Positions 6,404 to 11,669 of a DNA stretch of 11,669 nt are shown piece after piece. The stretch spans positions 1,139 to 12,807 of the forward strand of contig DBYF01000064.1 in assembly GCA_002310155.1 (NCBI GenBank). The letters are read 5' to 3'. Under the pieces are notes generated by a model, which saw nothing but the letters and a program-made list of their open reading frames with translations, was not told where the DNA came from and ran no database searches. A program made the translations under genes and the position numbers. This DNA is from Mageeibacillus sp. UBA1193 (lineage in GTDB: Bacteria > Bacillota > Clostridia > Saccharofermentanales > Saccharofermentanaceae). Position 1 is the stretch's first letter. Each line of letters begins with the position of its first letter.

Positions 6404-7939
6404 TTAAAAGATCGGCGCGATGAGACGTAGGATCAATCTAAACAGACTCCAGCCGCGACGGAAGTTGAGTTCTTCGCGAAGGACTTCGTCTGACTGTTCA
6501 AAGGATTTCAGAAGATCGTCACGGACATCGAGAACAGTATCCGTTCCGCACATCCATACCGCACTTTCGAAGTGGAGATACAGGCTTCTGTAGTCCCAGT
6601 TTACAGATCCGACGATCGCGCATTTGTCATCGGCTACGACAGTCTTACTGTGCATGAAGCCGGGTGTATATTCATAGATACGGACACCTGCTTTTACAAG
6701 GTCTCTGTAATAACATCTCGTCGCCTGATGGATCATCCATTTATCGTACTTACTCGGAGTCACGATACGCACATCGACACCGCTTTTCGCGGCAAGGCAC
6801 AGCGCGGAGATCATGTCCTCATCAAGGATCAGATACGGGGTGCTAAGATACAGATACTTCTCGGCTGAATTGATCATGTGCATGTACACACTCTCACTGA
6901 CTCTTTCATGATCGAGCGGGATGTCCGTGTAGGGCTGGACGAATCCGTCATTTCTAATCGGGCAGGCTTCATCCTTCCATGGATCAAATTGGCTGAAATC
7001 TTCGGAAGACGGCTTATTGATCTGCCAGAGCTGGAGGAAGAAACATGTAATGCTCCATGCGGCCTCACCTTCGACCATGACAGCAGAGTCCTTCCAGTAA
7101 CCAAATCTCTCTTTCTCATTTACATACTCATCTGACAAATTCAGTCCGCCGCAGAAAGCGATCTTACCATCGATCGAGGTAAGCTTTCTGTGGTCACGGT
7201 TGTTCTGGATGGTCGTAAAGAACGGTCGGAACGGGTTAAAGACCATGCACTCGATACCCAGTGATTTCAGATAATCCGGATACTCGGACGGAAGAGAAAG
7301 GAAGCATCCCATGTCATCGTACATGATACGTACGAGAACACCCGACGCCGCTTTTTCTTTCAGGATCTCCAGAATGGATTCCCAGAACTTACCTTCACCG
7401 ATCGTGAAGTACTCCATGAAGATGTACTTCTCCGAAGAGCGGAGCTTCTCAAGGAATACCGGCCAGAAAGCTTCGCCAGGTGAGAGATACTTCGTCTCGG
7501 AATTTTTATAGACCGGGAAATTCATACCGCTCTCCAGATAGTCCACACTACGGGCATACGTCGGGAACTGCTCTTTGAGCTCTTCTTTTATCTTCAGATC
7601 GGCTTTGAACTGGTCCTGTGTCGCCACGATCACGTCATTCAAGTTCTTCGCGTAGCGGTTCGAGATCATCTGGGAGTTCAGGAATACATACAGGACTCCA
7701 CCGAAGATCGGGAACATCAGGATCAGGAATACCCAGATCAGCCGGTATCCTCCCTTATCGTTCTTACTGATCACGTAGAGCGCGACAATGACGGAGATAA
7801 CACGGAATATGATCGCAGCTACTTCTGAAATGGTGGTTCCGGCTACGATCAGGAAAATAAAAGACGAGATCTCCACGAGCAGGATCAGAATAATGACTGC
7901 CCGGCGCATCAGAAGTGATTGGAACCATTGTTTGCGCAT
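6404..7939 (-). CDS. cls: Cardiolipin synthase (phospholipase D superfamily)
   Basis: 511 residues, the usual length for bacterial Cls. It should condense two phosphatidylglycerol molecules to cardiolipin and glycerol at the cytoplasmic membrane. Three hydrophobic N-terminal helices (about 13-33, 38-58 and 67-88) precede two phospholipase D domains. Both HKD motifs are intact: H250-x-K252-x4-D257, followed by GGLNLSDEY, and H430-x-K432-x4-D437, followed by GSVNWDYRS. A basic, aromatic C-terminal stretch (RRGWSLFRLILRLIAPIF) is characteristic of the family. The frame is open back to TTG 7969, but that lies in the -10 box of the promoter. ATG 7939 has AAGGGAG six bases upstream and is clearly the start. 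It is divergent from the degenerate GGDEF-EAL gene, with back-to-back promoters, and is followed by the structured repeat and then pap. Confidence 0.93.
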   Translation of the reverse strand: MRKQWFQSLLMRRAVIILILLVEISSFIFLIVAGTTISEVAAIIFRVISVIVALYVISKNDKGGYRLIWVFLILMFPIFGGVLYVFLNSQMISNRYAKNLNDVIVATQDQFKADLKIKEELKEQFPTYARSVDYLESGMNFPVYKNSETKYLSPGEAFWPVFLEKLRSSEKYIFMEYFTIGEGKFWESILEILKEKAASGVLVRIMYDDMGCFLSLPSEYPDYLKSLGIECMVFNPFRPFFTTIQNNRDHRKLTSIDGKIAFCGGLNLSDEYVNEKERFGYWKDSAVMVEGEAAWSITCFFLQLWQINKPSSEDFSQFDPWKDEACPIRNDGFVQPYTDIPLDHERVSESVYMHMINSAEKYLYLSTPYLILDEDMISALCLAAKSGVDVRIVTPSKYDKWMIHQATRCYYRDLVKAGVRIYEYTPGFMHSKTVVADDKCAIVGSVNWDYRSLYLHFESAVWMCGTDTVLDVRDDLLKSFEQSDEVLREELNFRRGWSLFRLILRLIAPIF

Positions 7940-7968
7940 GTTTTTCTCCCTTTTGTTTCCTACATACA

Positions 7969-7996
7969 ATTATCAACAATCTCAAAATTTAGTCAA
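7969..7996 (-). promoter_or_regulatory. Sigma-A-type promoter for cls
   Basis: Minus strand: -35 TTGACT (7991-7996, 5 of 6) and -10 GATAAT (7969-7974, 5 of 6) with a 16-bp spacer in AT-rich DNA. Transcription would start near 7962, giving a short leader with AAGGGAG ahead of ATG 7939. Confidence 0.68.
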
Positions 7997-8000
7997 ATAT

Positions 8001-8030
8001 TTGTAGGCTTTTTTACCCTTCTGGTATAAA
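8001..8030 (+). promoter_or_regulatory. Extended -10 promoter for degenerate GGDEF-EAL gene
   Basis: Plus strand: TGGTATAAA (8022-8030) is an extended -10 element. TTGTAG (8001-8006) is a weak -35 at an 18-bp spacing. The -35 boxes of this promoter and the divergent cls promoter are only about four bases apart. The predicted leader (~8037-8110) is ~75 nt and contains small hairpins (GCGG/CCGC at 8057-8072, TCTTTTCC/GGAAAGA at 8063-8082) but no recognised riboswitch. AGGGAG precedes ATG 8111. Confidence 0.55.
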
Positions 8031-8110
8031 ATGAGTGGTAAGCTATCACATTCTGAGCGGGGTCTTTTCCGCACAGGAAAGAGTGCTTTTCACGCAAGGG
8101 AGATTGTGTT

Positions 8111-9826
8111 ATGAATTCGATTGAATCCGCTCGTCAGAAGTCAGTTCTGCCGTTTCTGATCCCGGCCACTTTAATATTTGCCGTGGCCGTCACTTATCTC
8201 GTCTATGCGACCGGCGGAACACCGAGCATCTACGCTAATCTGATACTGATCCCTATCGTACTTACTGCGCTTTTCTCTCCTGTCTTATACAGCGCGTTTT
8301 TCGCTGTGCTGTCCGGCCTTGCCATGGGACCGCTGATCATTTATCTGACCGATTCCGATGATAAGAGCCTGACCTGGATCATCCGCGTGCTGATCTATGT
8401 TTCCGTCGCGATCGTTATCTCCGTGATCTCTTCGAGAAGCCGTCAGCGTGAGCGTCACTTCGAGTATATTGCAACTCACGATCCACTCACAGACCTTCCA
8501 AACTTCAACAGTATCTCTTCCGTGAAGATCCCGTCTTCCGGCGCCATGTCGATCCTGATGCTGTCCTTTAACGAGGACAGCGACATCCAGGGTCTGTTCG
8601 GAAGTGATTTCTATTCTTCGATCGTTAAGAAGATCTCCGAAGAGCTGAACAATCTTCTCTCTTCGTATCCGAACGCTACGCTCTGCAAAGCGAACGACCT
8701 GAACTATGCCATCATCGTACAGCACTATTCCAGTGAAGAAAGTCTGGAGAGTATCCTGGCGGCGATCTCGAACCTGAACGGCGTGACCGTTTCCGTTGAC
8801 GGGATCCCGGTATACGTTTCGTACCGTATCGGTTTTACCGTGATCCGTCCGGGAGGAAACATCTCCGAGGGCATGCGTCAGGCAAACATCGCTCTCCGTT
8901 ACTCATTCCTCGAAGACCAGCAGATCAGCCGTTATACGGATGCCATGCGCGATTACTATAAGGGAACTGTCAGCATCGCCAGTGAGTTCTCCTCCGCCAT
9001 TTCCAAGGGAATGGTCCAGGCTTCTTATCAGACGATCCACGAGGCAGTTACGCATGAACCGATCGGTGTTGAGATCCTCGCCAAGTGGATCCGTGATGAC
9101 GGCACGAGAATGACCGCGGAAGAATTCGTTCCGATCCTCGAAAAGACTTCATGTCTTCAGAAACTGACGATCTTCATGACAGAGGAAGCGATCCGCTATG
9201 CGCAGCTTCCGGTCAACAAAGGGAAAAAGTTCAGTATCAACTTCTCTGCCGCCGAGCTCAACGAACGGTCAGTTATGGAATTCGTCCGTTCCGTCGAATC
9301 ATTCAAGATCGATACCGACCGCATCATGGTCGAGATCACGGGTGCTTTTTCCGAAGACAACTACCTCGTCAGAGATAATCTCATGTTCCTGAAGAAGCAC
9401 GGCATTCACATCGCGATCGATTATCTGAGCGCCGTTTCTTCTTCCTTCGTGCTGATCTCGGATGTCCCGATCGATATCATCAAGATCAACCGCAGCATCA
9501 CCGCCCACATCGGTCAGGAGCGCGGCGCCGCCATGATCAGAAGTATCGTAGATTACGCAAAAGCAAATGGCCTTCGCACGGTCGCGGAGGGCATCGAGAA
9601 CGAATCCCAGGTAAGATTCTGCGAGGAGGCGGGAGTTACGTTCCTTCAGGGATATTACTTCAGCGTACCGCAGCTTATGAGCGCGGATGGAAGCCTGTCC
9701 CCCGATACAGATGCCAAGAGAGATCTGGAGAAAAAGAAAGAGCCGGAAAAGGTTGTTTCCCGGCCCAATATTTCCATCGTCAAACATAGCGATATCGAAG
9801 ATTCCTTCGACACAGACGAAGAATAA
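8111..9826 (+). CDS. Membrane-anchored degenerate GGDEF-EAL protein, probable c-di-GMP receptor
   Basis: 571 residues. About four membrane helices occupy ~13-108, followed by a basic stretch (SRSRQRERH) and the GGDEF-like start HDPLTDLPNFN. The signature GGDEF is replaced by NDLNY (195-199), so cyclase activity is not expected. The EAL domain (~290-520) keeps E321 (as EIL), N377, E408, K458, E493 and Q513. It has lost the second aspartate of the DD pair and the loop-6 DFGTGYSS sequence (D437-Y438-L-S-A instead), and has N460 where KID would have aspartate. Phosphodiesterase activity is therefore unlikely, while ligand binding may remain, as in LapD-type receptors (inference). A charged tail of ~50 residues (KKKEPEKVV..., ending DSFDTDEE) follows the domain. 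It is divergent from cls and converges on the GT4 gene with a 3-bp gap. The membrane domain's input signal is unknown. Confidence 0.85.
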   Translation: MNSIESARQKSVLPFLIPATLIFAVAVTYLVYATGGTPSIYANLILIPIVLTALFSPVLYSAFFAVLSGLAMGPLIIYLTDSDDKSLTWIIRVLIYVSVAIVISVISSRSRQRERHFEYIATHDPLTDLPNFNSISSVKIPSSGAMSILMLSFNEDSDIQGLFGSDFYSSIVKKISEELNNLLSSYPNATLCKANDLNYAIIVQHYSSEESLESILAAISNLNGVTVSVDGIPVYVSYRIGFTVIRPGGNISEGMRQANIALRYSFLEDQQISRYTDAMRDYYKGTVSIASEFSSAISKGMVQASYQTIHEAVTHEPIGVEILAKWIRDDGTRMTAEEFVPILEKTSCLQKLTIFMTEEAIRYAQLPVNKGKKFSINFSAAELNERSVMEFVRSVESFKIDTDRIMVEITGAFSEDNYLVRDNLMFLKKHGIHIAIDYLSAVSSSFVLISDVPIDIIKINRSITAHIGQERGAAMIRSIVDYAKANGLRTVAEGIENESQVRFCEEAGVTFLQGYYFSVPQLMSADGSLSPDTDAKRDLEKKKEPEKVVSRPNISIVKHSDIEDSFDTDEE

Positions 9827-9829
9827 GAC

Positions 9830-11254
9830 TTACTGTTTCTTCTTTCCTACCTTCTTACCGACGCGGATCAGCTGTGCATAACGGTTTGCCGTGCGATACG
9901 CTTTTCGTGAAGTAGAAACGATAGCACCCTTCACTCCGGGATCAGTTTTCTTGATCTCTTCTTCCTCTTTCTTCAGGAAGTGTCTGTCTTCCTCCGGAGG
10001 GACCATCTTCACCTTCTTATACTTCGGTGACATATGAAGCTTGCCGACATTCGCACGGCGGATCGCCTTCTCGCGGACATGACGTGAGATCGCGTTCATG
10101 TAAGCTTCTTCGACCCTTCCAGCAAATGTTTCCGCGGAGAAAGAACCTACCGTCTTCTCGGCATTCGCGGAATAACGCTCAGAAGTAGCCGAATCCCTGA
10201 AAATGTCGGAAACAATATCCGGGATCTCCTTCTCATCACGGAAGAGACGTGCATTCTCACCGTCTTTAAAAAGCTCGTTTACCGCGTCATCCTTACGGGC
10301 AATGACCGGAAGTCCGGCCGCCATAGCCTCATAGTATGTCAGTCCCTGTGTCTCGGAAGTGGAACAAGAGATAAACGCATTTCCAAGCTGGTAGTACTTA
10401 CCGATCTCGGCATATGGTGCCGCACCGGCAAAGATCACCTTATCACTGACACCCAGTTTCTCGGCCTGTGCTTTTAGATCATTAAGCGCCGGACCATCGC
10501 CGACGATGAGCACACGCACGTTCGGAAGTTTATTGCGGATCGCGGGGAGCTGGTCAATGATCTTATCGATACTCTTCTCATAAGCCACACGGCCCAGGGA
10601 GAGGAGGATCTTCTCATCATCGCGGATACCGAACTTCTTCTTAAGTTCGGCGATCTCTTCTTCCTTGAAGTTCGAACGGTTGAACGGAGAAACATCGATA
10701 CCGGTCGGGATGACATAGATCGGCTTCGTAACACCGTAGCCGCGAAGTGCGTTCTTTACCTTCTCGGTCGGAACGATCAGTCCGGTCGGGACATTGCAGA
10801 ACGTCTTACTGAACCATCTCGCGGAATTCGGGGTAATGATCTTGGTGACCTTACCGCCGAGGATATAGTGCGTATAGTCCTCGAGCATCGTGTGATACGT
10901 ATGTACGATCGGCAGATGGAGCGTCATCGATGAAGAAAGTCCAATCAGACCCATCGAGAACTCTGTCTGCGTGTGGATGATATCGATCTTAAGTCTCTTG
11001 AGGATCTGCACCAGACGGAACGAATAAGGCATAGTCGTTCTGTAAGGGCGCACGAAGATCGTCGGGAAACTGGGAATACGGAATACCGGCGGGTTCTTGC
11101 CCACACGGCGGACAACCGGAGAATAATTCTCCGAGGTCACGAAAACATATACACGATGGCCTCTCTTACGCAGAGCAACTGCCAGCGTGTAGATCGAAGA
11201 TGCTACACCATTAATATCCGGAAAATACGTATCCGTTATAATCGCTATATTCAT
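9830..11254 (-). CDS. GT4 glycosyltransferase, diacylglycerol glucosyltransferase-like
   Basis: 474 residues, GT-B fold. The N-terminal half begins MNIAIITDTYFPDINGVASS, the acceptor-side glycine loop of family GT4. TQTEFSMGLIG (~95-105) and HTYHTMLEDYTHYI (~118-131) are the pattern I associate with Firmicutes diacylglycerol alpha-glucosyltransferases making membrane glycolipids. The C-terminal half has SLGRVAYEKSID, VGDGP and the EX7E motif (E301 and E309) that contacts the nucleotide-sugar. The family normally ends near residue ~400; here a lysine-rich tail of ~70 residues (including FLKKEEEEIKK and ending RVGKKVGKKKQ) is added, plausibly for membrane contact. Start: TTG 11272 is open, but ATG 11254 has GGAGG four bases upstream and the promoter -10 is at 11278-11283, so ATG is chosen. 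No hydrophobic helix is seen, so it is probably peripheral at the inner membrane face. The sugar and exact acceptor are inferred. Confidence 0.85.
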   Translation of the reverse strand: MNIAIITDTYFPDINGVASSIYTLAVALRKRGHRVYVFVTSENYSPVVRRVGKNPPVFRIPSFPTIFVRPYRTTMPYSFRLVQILKRLKIDIIHTQTEFSMGLIGLSSSMTLHLPIVHTYHTMLEDYTHYILGGKVTKIITPNSARWFSKTFCNVPTGLIVPTEKVKNALRGYGVTKPIYVIPTGIDVSPFNRSNFKEEEIAELKKKFGIRDDEKILLSLGRVAYEKSIDKIIDQLPAIRNKLPNVRVLIVGDGPALNDLKAQAEKLGVSDKVIFAGAAPYAEIGKYYQLGNAFISCSTSETQGLTYYEAMAAGLPVIARKDDAVNELFKDGENARLFRDEKEIPDIVSDIFRDSATSERYSANAEKTVGSFSAETFAGRVEEAYMNAISRHVREKAIRRANVGKLHMSPKYKKVKMVPPEEDRHFLKKEEEEIKKTDPGVKGAIVSTSRKAYRTANRYAQLIRVGKKVGKKKQ

Positions 11255-11277
11255 ACTTCCTCCAGTTCCCAAAAATG

Positions 11278-11286
11278 ATTATACCA
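11278..11286 (-). promoter_or_regulatory. Extended -10 promoter for GT4 gene
   Basis: The minus strand reads TGGTATAAT, a perfect extended -10 element; no good -35 at the usual spacing. Transcription would start near 11271, giving a ~17-nt leader containing GGAGG before ATG 11254. It lies back-to-back with the beta-glucosidase promoter at 11304-11333. Confidence 0.62.
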
Positions 11287-11303
11287 TAACCATCTCGTGA
11301 GAA

Positions 11304-11333
11304 ATGACAAATCAATCACTATTTTGATATACT
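11304..11333 (+). promoter_or_regulatory. Promoter for beta-glucosidase gene
   Basis: Plus strand: -35 ATGACA (11304-11309, 5 of 6), 18-bp spacer, -10 TATACT (11328-11333) preceded by TGA, making an extended -10. Transcription would start near 11340, leaving a leader of ~90 nt before ATG 11430. The -10 box lies within the first copy of the direct repeat at 11328-11364. Confidence 0.6.
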
Positions 11334-11364
11334 CAAAGCACTTGCGGGGACTATACTCAAAGCA
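11328..11364. repeat. 13-bp direct repeat around beta-glucosidase transcription start
   Basis: TATACTCAAAGCA occurs at 11328-11340 and again at 11352-11364, 24 bp start to start. The first copy includes the -10 box; the second lies just after the predicted transcription start and has no -35 or TGn of its own. It may be a pair of regulator sites or a small duplication. Confidence 0.5.
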
Positions 11365-11374
11365 TGTACGCGAG

Positions 11375-11405
11375 CATCCGGAACCTCGGGAACTCCCGCC
11401 GGATG
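11375..11405 (+). promoter_or_regulatory. Leader hairpin upstream of beta-glucosidase gene
   Basis: CATCCGG (11375-11381) pairs with CCGGATG (11399-11405). Inside it, CGGG-AACT-CCCG (11387-11398) forms a second stem with a tetraloop, leaving AACCT bulged on one side. No T-run follows; the ribosome binding site AAGGAGG at 11414-11420 begins 9 nt after it. It could affect mRNA stability or bind a regulator. It is not a terminator or a recognised riboswitch. Confidence 0.45.
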
Positions 11406-11429
11406 AACACTTTAAGGAGGACTACACCT

Positions 11430-11669
11430 ATGGCTTTACCTAAGGATTTTATCTGGGGCGTCGCTACAGCTTCCTACCAGGTCGAGGGTGCCTGGAACGA
11501 AGATGGCAAAGGCCCGTCGATCTGGGATACATATACACACTGGAGAAACTCTCCGGTACACAGTCACGAGACAGGAGATGTCGCATGTGACCACTATCAC
11601 CGCATGAAAGAGGACGTCGCTCTTCTTAAGGAGATCGGTGTGAAGGCATACCGTTTCTCGATCGCGTGG
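11430..11669 (+). CDS. GH1 beta-glucosidase, N-terminal part only
   Basis: The first 80 residues are present; the gene continues past the window. It should hydrolyse beta-glucosides such as cellobiose in the cytoplasm (no signal peptide). The N-terminus LPKDFIWGVATASYQVEGAW carries the GH1 signature with the glycone-binding glutamine in SYQVEGA. GKGPSIWDTY, GDVACDHYHRMKEDVALLKE and YRFSIAW follow in the usual order and spacing. SYQ rather than the ANQ type seen in many 6-phospho-beta-glucosidases favours unphosphorylated substrates, though this is only a guide. Both catalytic glutamates lie beyond the window. ATG 11430 has AAGGAGG nine bases upstream. It is divergent from the GT4 gene and has its own promoter, direct repeat and leader hairpin, suggesting regulated expression. 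Confidence 0.93.
   Translation, partial: MALPKDFIWGVATASYQVEGAWNEDGKGPSIWDTYTHWRNSPVHSHETGDVACDHYHRMKEDVALLKEIGVKAYRFSIAW

Noticed and set aside
7940..7969. Longer Cls starting at TTG 7969.
   Set aside because: The TTG lies in the -10 box of the cls promoter. ATG 7939 has a strong ribosome binding site and the expected N-terminus.
8060..8110. Possible GEMM-I cyclic di-GMP riboswitch in the leader of the GGDEF-EAL gene (fragments GCACAGG, GAAAGAG and ACGCAA appear in GEMM-like order).
   Set aside because: The fragments are too closely spaced, the AAGCC segment and the whole second stem with its receptor are missing, and the start codon follows directly. The resemblance looks accidental.
11255..11272. 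Longer GT4 protein starting at TTG 11272.
   Set aside because: It would begin at the predicted transcription start, and the GGAGG would lie inside the coding region. ATG 11254 gives the standard MNIAIITD start.
1..11669. CRISPR array, tRNA, rRNA, insertion sequence or phage gene.
   Set aside because: No regularly spaced repeats, cloverleaf sequences, transposase or integrase motifs or terminal repeats were seen.

Overview
The window looks like chromosomal DNA from a mid-GC member of the Bacillota, most likely class Clostridia (gut or rumen type). This rests on strong AGGAGG-type ribosome binding sites, GTG and TTG starts, extended -10 promoters, a cytoplasmic LacI-like sensor ending in the 'SCGC' signature, and protein families typical of anaerobic gut Firmicutes. 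I see no phage, integrase, insertion sequence, CRISPR, rRNA or tRNA. Genus is not resolvable by eye.

Layout. A partial aconitase-family hydratase (1-248, -) is followed by a large multi-pass GT-C-like membrane protein (334-2559, -). Divergent from it is a 645-residue protein that fuses a LacI-type ligand-binding domain, a GAF-like segment and an intact GGDEF domain (2724-4661, +). It converges on a two-domain PPK2-family polyphosphate:AMP phosphotransferase (4748-6220, -), with a strong bidirectional terminator between them. Upstream of the phosphotransferase lie an ~80-nt highly structured inverted-repeat element and a cardiolipin synthase (6404-7939, -). Back-to-back promoters separate the synthase from a membrane-anchored GGDEF-EAL protein whose two domains are both degenerate (8111-9826, +). 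That gene converges, with a 3-bp gap, on a GT4 glycosyltransferase resembling diacylglycerol glucosyltransferases (9830-11254, -). The window ends in the start of a GH1 beta-glucosidase (11430 onwards, +), preceded by a promoter, a 13-bp direct repeat and a leader hairpin.

How the genes may work together. Two themes recur. One is cyclic-di-GMP signalling: one protein predicted to make the signal, probably in response to a cytosolic small molecule, and one predicted to sense rather than metabolise it. The other is envelope lipid and glycan synthesis (cardiolipin synthase, glycolipid-type GT4, GT-C-like membrane protein). Interleaving of the themes, and the shared promoter region of cardiolipin synthase and the degenerate GGDEF-EAL gene, is suggestive but does not prove a functional link. 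Most genes appear to have their own promoter, so this is a neighbourhood rather than one operon.
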